Below, in pieces: positions 40,432 through 49,088 of a stretch of 64,000 bases of DNA. The stretch comes from Phyllobacteriaceae bacterium. Its GTDB lineage: Bacteria; Pseudomonadota; Alphaproteobacteria; Rhizobiales; Rhizobiaceae. How positions within the stretch are numbered: position 1 is the stretch's first letter; each line of letters opens with the position of its first letter. Made by a program: the position numbers and the translations under genes. The notes below the pieces were generated by a model that ran no database searches, had not been told where the DNA came from, and saw only the letters and a program-made list of their open reading frames with translations. The stretch is taken from the NCBI GenBank assembly GCA_002708825.1, contig PAPF01000023.1:1-64000 (forward strand). Direction: 5' to 3'.

Positions 40432-42915
40432 TCAGACGATCAGCCGGTCCCAGGAGCCATAGCTGTTGCGGATCGTCCCGCGCGGCACCGCAAGGCCGAT
40501 CAGCAGCATACCCGCCAGCACGCTGGCGGCCAACTGCAGCAGGGTCGCGCCGGACACCAGTGCGACGATGATGAGACCGGAACCGAGCAGCATGTTGAGA
40601 AAGCGGACGGGCCGCATGGTCTCGGCCATCGCGGTGACGCTGACCGTGATGACAAGCGAGCCGATCAGGTGGTCCGCATTGGCCATCATGCCTTGCGAGC
40701 CGAGGGTCAGGCGTGTGAACAGGAGCCATGTTCCCACACCCGCAGAGGCGACGAGCGTCCACGGAAACGACACGCCGCCGATCACCATTTCGCGCAGCGC
40801 CTGCAAGGGATAGAGATCGAAGTCGTCGTCGTCCTCCCGGCTGTCGGCGCCTTCGTCCGTGTCGCCGGTGAAGAAGATGCGCAGGACGGGCCGGCCGGCC
40901 TTGTGCCGCCTGGCGAGAAACTGCCCGGTCGCGACCAGTTCATCCACCGAATAGGGAATCTGGATCACCATGGCGGCGGCCGCAATCAGGCACAGCGTGC
41001 ACCATGTGCCGAGCAGGATCGGCTGGATGACGATGAAGGTGATGGAGACGATGCCGAGCGGCACGATCATGATGCCGAACAGCATGACGAGCCAGGGCAT
41101 GGTGCGCCAACGGCGCGACGAGCCGATCAGGCCGGTGAGGATTTCCAGCATGTAGGTGAGCGCCCCAAGACCGGCATCGGGCACCGGCCAGGCCTCGGAA
41201 ACCGAGGACGTGATTATCTCTTCGGTGCCGTTCTTGCCGTTCGGGGCCGCCCCGGCGAAGAAGGGATCCCAGACGCTGTCGACATGCCCGAGCTGATAGG
41301 CCGTCAGGTAACGCGAGACGAGCAGTCCCACGACGGCCAGGAAGATGATCGGCATGCGCTGGAACCAGCTCGACGGCGAGAATTCCCAGCCGGGCGGAAC
41401 CGTCGGCCCAGTGGTCGCGGCCACGACGCTGACGCCGGGCGGCGGCCGCACCACCACCGCAAGGGCAAGGACAAGCGCGCCCACCAATGTGCCATTGAGA
41501 TAGGCCGCCGCAGTCGGCGCCCAGAAGACGAGCGGCGCGAACATGACCCAGAGGCCTGCCGCGGCCACCGCCCAGCGCACGATGCTCAGGCGCCAGGACA
41601 GGGTGAGGAAGGAAAGCAGGACGATGGCGAGGCCCGCGAGCCCGTCGCTCCAGCCCATGGCCGCAGATTCATATCCCAGGACCGGCGGACTGGTCATCAG
41701 CCATGCGCCGAGACCCATGTTGATGAAGGGCGCCCACAGGGAACGCCGGTGCGCGGCACGGAAGCGTTTCTCGGCGTCCGCCCGCAGCGCTTCCGGATTG
41801 GCCTTCAGCTTCTCCGCCTCTTCCATCCAGGGCGGCAGGGTGATCCCGTTTTGCCGGTACCAGCCCGCAGGGTCCTTTTTCAGGTTTTCGATCATTTCCG
41901 GGAGGGTTTCCCTGATCGAATGCTTCGCCGTCCAGCCAAGCAGTTCGTGCGCCAGTGTCGTGTCGAGTTCGTAATGGTCGTCGGCCATGGCGATCATGAA
42001 GGGACGGATGAACGGCTTTTCGCCCTGGTCGAAGTCATCGGGAACGACGGGCTCGCTCTTCACCTCCACCCAGGCACCGGCGCTGGCGACCGGCTTCGGC
42101 ACGGAAAGCGTGTCCCATTGTTCTTCACCGTGGATTTCCGCGGCGATCAGCCGCTGCAATTCGCCATAGGAGACCGCATCGCTCTCGCCAACGAGAATGG
42201 TGACGTCGTCAGGAAGGGCATCGCGTCGATCCACTGTCCGCACGAAGGCGTCAACCATGTCGTCCTTGTGAATGAAGGCCTGCCCGGTCTCCAGCGAACC
42301 GGAATAGGCATGCGCCTTCGCGTCGCGCTCGTAGATGCGCGCGATCTGGTGCGAAAGCGTGGGAACGGCGCCCGCCTCGTCATAGAGACCGGCCAGATGC
42401 AGGAGGACGTAGGGGATCTTGCCGTGATGGTCGCGGATCGCCTGCTCGGCGCGCGCCTTCGATTGCGGATAGGCCCATTTGGGGTCGATTGCAGCCTTCT
42501 CAGTGATGGGCAGTCCGGGTTCGCCCGGCCTGTGCACCAGCATCGTCCCGGAATAGACGAACTGGCCGACCTCGAAATCCTGAAGCGCGTCGAGCAGGTT
42601 GCGCGTTCCCTCCACGTTCACCTTGTCATAGAGCGGATGGTCTTCGCCGGAAAAATCGAAATAGGCGGCAAGGTGAATGACCGACGCGATCTTGCGTCCA
42701 TGCTTCCTGCCGACCTCGTCTAGCGCCAGGCGCACGGAATCGCGCGATGAAAGGTCGACCTCCACGACCGGACAGGCCGCGCCCTCGCGCTTCAGGTCGA
42801 GGCCGGCAAGCCGGTAGCGCGAACGCAGCGCCTTGACGACGGCCGCGCCAATGTTTCCAGCGGCGCCAGTGATCAGGATCAGCGGCTTCTGGCGAGCATC
42901 CTTCTTTTCAGCCAT
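40432..42915 (-). CDS. Fusion of NAD-dependent epimerase/dehydratase with membrane SPW and VKOR-like domains
   Basis: Protein of 827 aa. Residues 1-350 form an extended SDR (epimerase/dehydratase) domain with the NAD-binding TGAAGNIG and the Tyr-x3-Lys-like YPQSKARAEQ. A charged linker leads to about ten membrane helices. These include pairs resembling the SPW repeat (GLGAWLMTSPPVLGY and W-S/D-G-L-A-G patterns) and a region like vitamin K epoxide reductase with a C639-TL-C642 motif in TWCTLCLIAAAAMV. The second VKOR cysteine pair is not visible; the corresponding loop reads SEAWPVPDAGLG. GGAG precedes the ATG. Such fusions exist in databases as uncharacterised proteins; the reaction is unknown. 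Confidence 0.75.
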   Translation of the reverse strand: MAEKKDARQKPLILITGAAGNIGAAVVKALRSRYRLAGLDLKREGAACPVVEVDLSSRDSVRLALDEVGRKHGRKIASVIHLAAYFDFSGEDHPLYDKVNVEGTRNLLDALQDFEVGQFVYSGTMLVHRPGEPGLPITEKAAIDPKWAYPQSKARAEQAIRDHHGKIPYVLLHLAGLYDEAGAVPTLSHQIARIYERDAKAHAYSGSLETGQAFIHKDDMVDAFVRTVDRRDALPDDVTILVGESDAVSYGELQRLIAAEIHGEEQWDTLSVPKPVASAGAWVEVKSEPVVPDDFDQGEKPFIRPFMIAMADDHYELDTTLAHELLGWTAKHSIRETLPEMIENLKKDPAGWYRQNGITLPPWMEEAEKLKANPEALRADAEKRFRAAHRRSLWAPFINMGLGAWLMTSPPVLGYESAAMGWSDGLAGLAIVLLSFLTLSWRLSIVRWAVAAAGLWVMFAPLVFWAPTAAAYLNGTLVGALVLALAVVVRPPPGVSVVAATTGPTVPPGWEFSPSSWFQRMPIIFLAVVGLLVSRYLTAYQLGHVDSVWDPFFAGAAPNGKNGTEEIITSSVSEAWPVPDAGLGALTYMLEILTGLIGSSRRWRTMPWLVMLFGIMIVPLGIVSITFIVIQPILLGTWCTLCLIAAAAMVIQIPYSVDELVATGQFLARRHKAGRPVLRIFFTGDTDEGADSREDDDDFDLYPLQALREMVIGGVSFPWTLVASAGVGTWLLFTRLTLGSQGMMANADHLIGSLVITVSVTAMAETMRPVRFLNMLLGSGLIIVALVSGATLLQLAASVLAGMLLIGLAVPRGTIRNSYGSWDRLIV

Positions 42916-42995
42916 GCGCTCCGATGTCTTGAATCCGGGCTTGGTGACGGGGGACCCGCAAGGGCCTGCCTTGCGGGTCCGTGATGGAAACGGGA

Positions 42996-43196
42996 TCAGT
43001 CGTCGAGGACGAAGCTCACCTTCATGTCGACCCTGTATTCATCGACCGTTCCGTTCGAGATCTTGGCCTTGATGTCCTTCACCCAGACCTGTTCGACATT
43101 CTTCAGGGTTCTGGTAGCGCGCTCGACGCCGTTCTGGATCGCGCCGTCGAAACTTGAACCGGATGCGCTGATTTCGGTTGTGCGGGCAACAGACAT
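42996..43196 (-). CDS. Dodecin family flavin-binding protein
   Basis: Small protein of 66 aa that in characterised members forms a hollow dodecamer storing flavin. Family patterns are the start SVARTTEISASG, FDGAIQNGVERATRTLKNV, VWVKDIKAKI and the C-terminal strand YRVDMKVSFVLDD. The GGAGG ribosome site fixes the ATG at 43196. It lies 80 bases upstream of the fusion-protein gene on the same strand. Confidence 0.92.
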   Translation of the reverse strand: MSVARTTEISASGSSFDGAIQNGVERATRTLKNVEQVWVKDIKAKISNGTVDEYRVDMKVSFVLDD

Positions 43197-43466
43197 GATA
43201 ACCTCCTCTGGTTCCTTCCGGGCCAATGGCCGTGCACCTGTCTTGTTCCCTGAGCAACAGGATTTCTTTGCGCTCCCCGTGCGCTTCCGGCGGGTACCGC
43301 CTTCCCTTTGGTCAGGTGATCGGCGCGGTACAGGATTCGCCAGGAGTCCTCGCATGTGATAAGTATGAAGCATCGTCGGCACTCGATACGGCAGCCGATG
43401 CCTGAGAGACATTTCCCTTTCAAACCGGGTCTGAGCTCCCGCCTCAAGGGCAGAAAGGAGCACCCG

Positions 43467-43652
43467 ATGCATTCGCACACATTGACCTGTTCGGCCTGCG
43501 GAACCGTCAATCACATCGTGGTCGAGGGCGACATTTCGCTTGTCGAGGAAATACGCTGTTCGCAATGTCTTGAACCGCTGAACAATGGCTCGAGGCCCGT
43601 GGCGGCAACGCAGGAAATGAGCGATCCCGGCGGCCGGTCCGCACCCGCGTAA
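43467..43652 (+). CDS. Zinc-ribbon microprotein, function unknown
   Basis: Protein of 61 aa with two CxxC knuckles, CSACG at 8-12 and CSQCL near 36-40, spaced as in a single zinc ribbon. An excellent ribosome site AAGGAG lies 7 bases before the ATG at 43467. The tail is Pro/Gly/Ser rich and unstructured. An upstream ATG at 43356 is in frame but adds a basic low-complexity stretch. Divergent from dodecin. The knuckles make a real gene likely; role unknown. Confidence 0.6.
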   Translation: MHSHTLTCSACGTVNHIVVEGDISLVEEIRCSQCLEPLNNGSRPVAATQEMSDPGGRSAPA

Positions 43653-43919
43653 GGGACCGCCGTCCGCTCTTTCGGAAGCCGGGACACGACCGGAACCCGC
43701 TTCCTTCCGTCGCATATCAACATCGTTTCGCGCGCGCCTGTGGCTTGGCGGGTTCCATGACGCGCGGCTTGCCAGCCAACCGGACCTTGCCGGTGGACCC
43801 CCGTGTGGGCTCTGTTGACGGACCGCGTTTCTAGCTCCATTGCAGTCACTTCGACGGCACCGGCTTCGGCCCTGCCTTGCCCTTGGTTCACGGTGCTTCA
43901 CGATGCCGGAGTTTCGTCC

Positions 43920-44942
43920 ATGACAGGTATATTCCGCTTCGGCGCCCTGGCAGACGGCAGCCCCGTGGACGCGGTCGGCATGGAAGGCGGCGGACTGTCC
44001 GCCACCATCCTCACCCATGGCGCGGTGTTGCAGGACCTGAGGCTTGCCGGCCACAGGCCACCCCTTGTCCTGGGCTTTGAAAGGCTGGACGCCTATCTTG
44101 CCCATTCGCCTTTCTTTGGCGCAACGGCCGGGCGCTGCGCCAACCGTATCCGCGACGGCCGCTTCACGCTGGACGGGCGGGATTACCAGCTCGACCGGAA
44201 TTTCCTCGGCAAGCATCACCTGCATGGCGGCAGCGCCAATATCGGCAAGCGGCTCTGGACGCTGGAGGATGCCGCGGCGGACAGGGTCACGCTGTCGATC
44301 CGCCTTGCCGATGGCGAGATGGGCTACCCTGGCGCAATGACGATCCGGCAGGTCCTGTCATTGCCCGGAGACGGCGTCCTCGACATCCAACTGGAAGCAC
44401 GGAGCGACGCGCCGACGCTTTGCAACCTGGCGCACCACAGCTACTTCAACCTTGACGGCACGGACACGATCCTGGACCACGAGTTGCAGGTCGCGGCGGA
44501 TCATTACCTGCCAGTCGACGCCGAACTGATCCCGACCGGCGAAATTGCGCCGGTTGACGGCCATCCCTTCGATTTTCGCCGGCCGCGGCGCCTGCGCGCG
44601 GTCTGCGGGTCCGCCGCCATCGATCACAATTTCTGCCTTGCAAACAGGCGCCGGGAAATCACGCACGTGGCCACGCTCAGGGCTCCCCTCTCCGGCATTT
44701 CCATGGACATCCGGACGACAGAGCCCGGCCTTCAGGTTTACGACGGCGGCCCGCTCGACGTACCGGTGAAAGGGCTCGACGGCCGCCGCATGGGGGCCCA
44801 TGCCGGCTTGGCGCTGGAACCCCAGGTCTGGCCCGACGCGATCAACCACCCGGCCTTTCCGCAACCGGTGCTGCGCCCCGGCGAGACCTGGCGCCAGCAC
44901 ACGCAGTTCGTTTTCCGCAAGGGAAATGGCGGACGATCCTGA
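43920..44942 (+). CDS. Aldose 1-epimerase (galactose mutarotase)
   Basis: Enzyme of 340 aa that interconverts alpha and beta forms of aldoses. The catalytic residues of the family are in NLAHHSYFNLDG (His) and LALEPQVWPDAINHP (Glu). NRIRDGRFTLDG and the HLHGG motif are typical. The start at 43920 (MTGIFRFG) has GGAG 9 bases upstream; an ATG at 43803 would add an unrelated 39 residues. It stands alone and converges on the tRNA gene. Confidence 0.9.
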   Translation: MTGIFRFGALADGSPVDAVGMEGGGLSATILTHGAVLQDLRLAGHRPPLVLGFERLDAYLAHSPFFGATAGRCANRIRDGRFTLDGRDYQLDRNFLGKHHLHGGSANIGKRLWTLEDAAADRVTLSIRLADGEMGYPGAMTIRQVLSLPGDGVLDIQLEARSDAPTLCNLAHHSYFNLDGTDTILDHELQVAADHYLPVDAELIPTGEIAPVDGHPFDFRRPRRLRAVCGSAAIDHNFCLANRRREITHVATLRAPLSGISMDIRTTEPGLQVYDGGPLDVPVKGLDGRRMGAHAGLALEPQVWPDAINHPAFPQPVLRPGETWRQHTQFVFRKGNGGRS

Positions 44943-44987
44943 TCACCGGGTTCATGGGGTGGCGGCAAGGCGCGGCCGATCGGGAAA

Positions 44988-45072
44988 TGGTGCCCCTGGC
45001 CGGGATCGAACCAGCACTCCTTGCGGAACTCGATTTTGAGTCGAGCGCGTCTACCAATTCCGCCACAGGGGC
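44988..45072 (-). tRNA. tRNA-Leu (anticodon CAA)
   Basis: An 85-base tRNA with encoded CCA. Acceptor arms GCCCCTG and CAGGGGC pair. The anticodon arm CTCGA-CTCAAAA-TCGAG gives anticodon CAA for codon UUG. A long variable arm (TTCCGCAAGGAGTGC) marks a class II tRNA, and the T arm has GGTTCGATCC. It reads left toward the mutarotase gene. Confidence 0.96.
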
Positions 45073-45110
45073 CAGCGGCATGGGCCTTCGCCTGGCCGCG
45101 ACGATGCCGG

Positions 45111-45138
45111 ACTATACGGTCCCGGCGGGTCACGTCAA
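45111..45138 (-). promoter_or_regulatory. Promoter of tRNA-Leu(CAA)
   Basis: On the minus strand TTGACG (45138-45133), 16 bases, TATAGT (45116-45111). The -10 ends 38 bases before the tRNA, giving a short 5' leader for RNase P. Confidence 0.65.
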
Positions 45139-45250
45139 TCACATTCAAACCATGACCTGTTTTGCGGCCTTGCCAGCATGGCGCCGCACGCTTACACGGA
45201 AGAAAGACGCCGGCATGGGTCCGGTCCCGAACTGCCAAGGTTGATCCCGC

Positions 45251-45832
45251 ATGCTGCGCCGCCTTTATGACTGGACCCTTTCGCTGGCCGGCACCCGCCA
45301 TGCCGAAAAGGCGCTCGCCGGCATTTCCTTCGCCGAAAGCTCCTTCTTTCCCATTCCTCCGGATGTCCTGCTCATCCCCATGGTGCTGGCCAACCGCGCC
45401 AACTGGATCCGGATCGCCACGCTGTGCACCCTGTCATCGGTCGCCGGCGCGTTCCTGGGCTATGCCATCGGCATGTTTCTCTATGAAACGGTCGGCGAGC
45501 CGATTCTCGCCTTCTACGGCAAGGTGGACGCCTTCGACCAGATCAGCGCCTGGTACAACACCTGGGGCGGATGGGGCGTACTCTTTGCCGCCGTCACGCC
45601 CTTTCCCTACAAGGTGCTCACCATCTTCTCCGGCGCCACGGGGCTCAATTTCCTGGTCTTCACCGTCGTTTCCATCATCGGGCGGGCGGCGCGATTCTTC
45701 CTCGTCGCCTGGCTGCTCTACCGCTGGGGCGAGCCGATCCGCATCTTCATCGAGAAGTATCTCAATCTTCTTTTCACCGTTTTCATGGTGTTGCTGATCG
45801 GCGGCTTCGTCGCCATCCGCTACGTTTTCTGA
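45251..45832 (+). CDS. YqaA/DedA family membrane protein
   Basis: Inner-membrane protein of 193 aa with about four to five helices. The SNARE-associated/VTT-type region has FAESSFFPIPPDVLLIPM at 26-44 and GGWGVLFAAVTPFPYKVLTIFSG, which are family signatures. DedA-type proteins are lipid scramblases or proton-coupled carriers; the role of the YqaA branch is not settled. It lies 16 bases upstream of dsbB and is likely cotranscribed, an arrangement that recurs in Rhizobiales. Confidence 0.87.
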   Translation: MLRRLYDWTLSLAGTRHAEKALAGISFAESSFFPIPPDVLLIPMVLANRANWIRIATLCTLSSVAGAFLGYAIGMFLYETVGEPILAFYGKVDAFDQISAWYNTWGGWGVLFAAVTPFPYKVLTIFSGATGLNFLVFTVVSIIGRAARFFLVAWLLYRWGEPIRIFIEKYLNLLFTVFMVLLIGGFVAIRYVF

Positions 45833-45848
45833 CAGGAACGAAACACGC

Positions 45849-46355
45849 ATGAACGCCGCCGCAACCCGAACAGCCACCTGGACCGCGCTCCTCCTCGCAG
45901 TCGCCATGGCCGGAACCGTCCTCATCGCCCTCGGCTTCGAGCATATCGGCGGCTACATTCCCTGTGCCTTGTGCCTTGAACAGCGCACCCCTTATTACCT
46001 TGGCGCGCCGCTCATGCTGGCCACGTTCCTGCTGGCCTGGTTCGGCGCCAGCCAGAGGCTTGTGCGCCTGCTTCTGGCGGCAGGCGGCGCGCTCATGGTC
46101 TACGGCCTTGTACTGGGCGTCTACCATGCGGGCGTGGAATGGCACTGGTGGCAGGGTCCTGCCGATTGCACATCCGCCGCGCCGGTCCTCTCCGGTTCGG
46201 TCGAGGACCTCCTGAAGGGCGCGACCACCCAGCGTCCGCCGTCCTGCGACGAAGCCACGTGGCGGCTTTTCGGCCTGTCCTTTGCCGGCTGGAACGTCGT
46301 GGCGAGCGCCTTCCTCGCGGCGGTCGCCTTTCGCGGCGCCTTTGCCAGAGCCTGA
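45849..46355 (+). CDS. dsbB: Disulfide bond formation protein DsbB
   Basis: Inner-membrane protein of 168 aa with four helices that reoxidises periplasmic DsbA using ubiquinone. The first redox pair is C39-A-L-C42 near the quinone site. The second periplasmic pair is C107 and C133. A typical DsbB length. It overlaps nothing, follows the YqaA gene and converges on the HNH gene with a 15-base gap. Confidence 0.9.
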   Translation: MNAAATRTATWTALLLAVAMAGTVLIALGFEHIGGYIPCALCLEQRTPYYLGAPLMLATFLLAWFGASQRLVRLLLAAGGALMVYGLVLGVYHAGVEWHWWQGPADCTSAAPVLSGSVEDLLKGATTQRPPSCDEATWRLFGLSFAGWNVVASAFLAAVAFRGAFARA

Positions 46356-46370
46356 ATGCGCTGCAGAGCG

Positions 46371-46928
46371 TCAGGGCTCCAGTTCGACGTCCCAGTAGAG
46401 ATAGTCCATCCAGCTTTCGTGCAGGAAGTTCGGCGGAAACGCGCGGCCATTGTTGTGCAGGTCATGCACCGTGGGCTGGAACGGCTTCTGGCGCGGCCAC
46501 ATCTTCGCCTGCTCCGGCATCATGCCGCCCTTCCTCAGGTTGCACGGCGAACAGGCGGCGACGATGTTTTCCCAGTTGGTGGTTCCGCCGCAGCGCCTCG
46601 GCACCACGTGATCGAAGGTCAGGTCCTCCTCCGACCCGCAATACTGGCACCGGAACTTGTCGCGAAGGAAGACATTGAACCGCGTGAACGCCGGATGGCG
46701 CGCCGGCCGGACATAGGTCTTGAGCGAAACGACGCTGGGCACCCGCATGCGGAAACTGGGCGACGTGACCTCGTGCTCGTATTCCGCGACGATGTTCACG
46801 CGGTCGAGGAATACGGCCTTGATCGCGTCCTGCCACGACCAAAGGGACAGCGGATAATAACTCAGGGGACGGTAGTCCGCATTCAGTACAAGTGCGGGCA
46901 AACCGTCCGGATTGACGTGCACCGTCAC
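46371..46928 (-). CDS. HNH endonuclease domain protein
   Basis: Protein of 185 aa of the HNH family common in alphaproteobacteria. Two zinc-binding pairs C94-x2-C97 and C126-x2-C129 frame the nuclease motif: H107 in TFDHVVPR, N118 or N121 in TNWENIV, and N130. The target DNA is unknown; this family is chromosomal and not obviously mobile. The start is a GTG at 46928 with GGGGG 7 bases upstream; an overlapping ATG is out of frame and stops at once. Confidence 0.86.
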   Translation of the reverse strand: MTVHVNPDGLPALVLNADYRPLSYYPLSLWSWQDAIKAVFLDRVNIVAEYEHEVTSPSFRMRVPSVVSLKTYVRPARHPAFTRFNVFLRDKFRCQYCGSEEDLTFDHVVPRRCGGTTNWENIVAACSPCNLRKGGMMPEQAKMWPRQKPFQPTVHDLHNNGRAFPPNFLHESWMDYLYWDVELEP

Positions 46929-47052
46929 GCCATGACCCCCTATGTTTCAGGTCTGTCGCGCGGATACTGTAAGCCGGACATGACAGCATTGTGAAGCGGC
47001 TATTTCGTCTCTCCCCGACAAAGCCCGGCCTGATTTCATTGCCTTTTTGGCT

Positions 47053-47697
47053 TCACACGGCCGGCGGGGCACCATCGCGGCCCCGGATCGCGGCATAATG
47101 CGCCCAGAACAGGCGGGCGGCCACGCCGCGCCAGGGCGCCCATGATTCGGCAAGCGCGGCCAGCGCCTTCTCACCGGGCCGCGAAGCAAGCCCCAGCGCC
47201 TCGTGAACGGAGGCCTGCAGAGCCACGTCGCGGGCGGGAAAGATATCCGGATGGCCACCTGAAAACAGCAGGTAGACCTCCGCTGTCCATGGACCGACCC
47301 CGCGAATGGCGGTCAGCCGGCCGATGGCCTCGCCGGCCGGCAGGGCGCACAAGTCGTCAAGGCCAAGCCCCTCCTTTTCCGCCGCAGCGATGGCGAGGAG
47401 CGTTGCCTGCTTGGGCCGCGACAGGCCGGCGGCGCGGAACACATCCTCGTCCGCTTGCAGCACCGCATCCGGCGTCAAAGGGTCGAGCAGTCCGGCAAGC
47501 CGGCCGAAGATCGCGTCGGCACTCGCCTTGGAGACCTGCTGCGCCACGATGATGGAGGCAAGCGAGGCGAAGCCGGGAGGCGAACGCCGCAACGGCACGG
47601 CCCCGGCGCGCGCGATCACGGGCCTGAGCCGCCGGTCCTGCCGGGCAAGGGCGTCCAGTCCCTCGGCAATGTCGTCCAGGCTTTCGATCGGGCGCAT
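47053..47697 (-). CDS. DNA-3-methyladenine glycosylase II (HhH-GPD, AlkA-like)
   Basis: Base-excision repair enzyme of 214 aa that removes alkylated bases. The helix-hairpin-helix LTAIRGVGPWTAEVYLL lies at 128-144 and the catalytic aspartate D157 in IFPARDVALQ. It lacks the N-terminal domain of E. coli AlkA, as in the shorter bacterial and yeast Mag1-type enzymes. Ribosome site weak. Divergent from gluQ. Confidence 0.88.
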   Translation of the reverse strand: MRPIESLDDIAEGLDALARQDRRLRPVIARAGAVPLRRSPPGFASLASIIVAQQVSKASADAIFGRLAGLLDPLTPDAVLQADEDVFRAAGLSRPKQATLLAIAAAEKEGLGLDDLCALPAGEAIGRLTAIRGVGPWTAEVYLLFSGGHPDIFPARDVALQASVHEALGLASRPGEKALAALAESWAPWRGVAARLFWAHYAAIRGRDGAPPAV

Positions 47698-47770
47698 GGC
47701 GCGATCTTGCCACCGCGGGCCGCTCGCGGCTAGTGTCCGCGCGCAGATCAAGGTCCGTGCCGATCCCCAG

Positions 47771-48646
47771 ATGACCAGACCCGTTTTCCGCTTCGCGCCC
47801 AGTCCCAACGGGGCCCTTCACCTGGGCCACGCCTGTTCGGCCTGCCTCAACCATGACATGGCGCGCGCGACCGGCGGACGGTTCCTGCTGCGCATGGAGG
47901 ATATCGACACCGCGCGCTGCTCACCGGCGCTGGAAGCCGCCATGCTGGAGGATCTCGCCTGGCTCGGCCTAGAATGGGAAGAGCCGGTGCGCCGCCAGTC
48001 GGCCCATTTCGACGATTACGCTGCCGCCCTCGACGCCCTGGCCGGCCAGGGACTCGTCTACCCGGCCTTCATGTCGCGCGGCGACATCCGCGCGGCGATC
48101 GCCGAGACTGAGGCCGGCGGCGCTCCCTGGCCGCGCGATCCCGACGGCGCGCCGCTCTATCCGGGAACCGAAAGGACCCTGCCGGACAGCCAGCGCAAGG
48201 CGCGCATGGCGTCCGGCGAACCCTTCGCCTGGCGTCTCGACATGAAGGCGGCGCTGGACTTTGCAGGCCATGTCGCGGGCTGGGAGGAAACCGGCGCAGG
48301 CCCTGGCGGCGAGACCGGCCATGTCGCGGCCGAACCGGAGCGCTGGGGCGACGTGATCCTGGCCCGGAAGGAAACGCCAGCCAGCTATCACCTGTCGGTT
48401 ACCGTTGACGACGCGCTGCAGGGCGTCACGCACGTGGTGCGCGGACGCGACCTTTTTCACGCAACATCATTGCACCGCTTGCTGCAGGACCTGCTCGGCC
48501 TGCCTGCCCCCGTTTATCACCACCATCGCCTCGTCCTCGATGCCGATGGCAGGAAGCTGTCCAAGAGCCGGGGCGATACGGCGCTCGCCGCGCTCAGGCA
48601 CGCGGGCGCCACGCCTTCCGATATCCGAAGGATGGTCGGGCTTTGA
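47771..48646 (+). CDS. gluQ: Glutamyl-Q tRNA(Asp) synthetase
   Basis: Catalytic core of a glutamyl-tRNA synthetase without the anticodon domain, 291 aa. It attaches glutamate to the queuosine base of tRNA-Asp. Class I motifs: FAPSPNGALHLGHA at the start and KLSKSRGD near the end. The zinc-binding cysteines seen in E. coli YadB are absent from the YPAFMSRGDI region. The ATG at 47771 gives the family's N-terminus; upstream in-frame codons run through the glycosylase gene. Confidence 0.9.
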   Translation: MTRPVFRFAPSPNGALHLGHACSACLNHDMARATGGRFLLRMEDIDTARCSPALEAAMLEDLAWLGLEWEEPVRRQSAHFDDYAAALDALAGQGLVYPAFMSRGDIRAAIAETEAGGAPWPRDPDGAPLYPGTERTLPDSQRKARMASGEPFAWRLDMKAALDFAGHVAGWEETGAGPGGETGHVAAEPERWGDVILARKETPASYHLSVTVDDALQGVTHVVRGRDLFHATSLHRLLQDLLGLPAPVYHHHRLVLDADGRKLSKSRGDTALAALRHAGATPSDIRRMVGL

Positions 48647-48651
48647 GGCGC

Positions 48652-48942
48652 TCAGTCGGCGCGGTAGAAGATGCCCTTGGCGATGGCCGCCAGGCTGATC
48701 AGCGCGAAACCGCCGCCCAGGCCCGCCGCGACCGCAATCTGGATGTTGCGGAACGGGATGCCATACCAGTTGCACAGGTAGATGGTTCCGAAAAAGCCGG
48801 CCACCAGAACCACCATGTTGCCGGCCGGACCGAACCCGTCGCTGCGCATGATCCTGTCCAGCGCATAACCGAACAGGTAGCTCAGCATCGTCACGACGAT
48901 GAAGCCCATCACCAGCCAGAAAGGATCGATTCTCCAGATCAT
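48652..48942 (-). CDS. Small membrane protein, unknown
   Basis: Protein of 96 aa with three hydrophobic segments (about 9-28, 42-60, 68-88). No family was recognised with confidence. The pattern resembles small conserved proteins seen in Rhizobiales next to gluQ. The ATG at 48942 has GAGG 9 bases upstream; a GTG three codons before is in frame but too close to that site. It converges on gluQ with a 5-base gap. Confidence 0.65.
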   Translation of the reverse strand: MIWRIDPFWLVMGFIVVTMLSYLFGYALDRIMRSDGFGPAGNMVVLVAGFFGTIYLCNWYGIPFRNIQIAVAAGLGGGFALISLAAIAKGIFYRAD

Positions 48943-49088
48943 GACACGCACCCTCGAGATCTCGCCCGCGCATCACGCAAGCGCAATCGTAGCGTAACGT
49001 CGATTTCTTTCGCTTTGCTTAAATCGGCGGCCGGTATATGCGGGGTGCCCATGTCCAGAAACAGTCTTCAGCCGTCCAGCCACCACCC

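Noticed and set aside
39745-42723. Plus-strand open frame of 992 codons opposite fadE and the SDR-fusion gene
   Set aside because: It is antisense to two well-supported genes; its composition is Arg/Gly/Ala rich with no family pattern. Long antisense frames are expected in high-GC coding DNA.
46371-46928. HNH gene as sign of a mobile intron or phage
   Set aside because: The protein is a full-length family member common on alphaproteobacterial chromosomes; no phage or intron neighbours.
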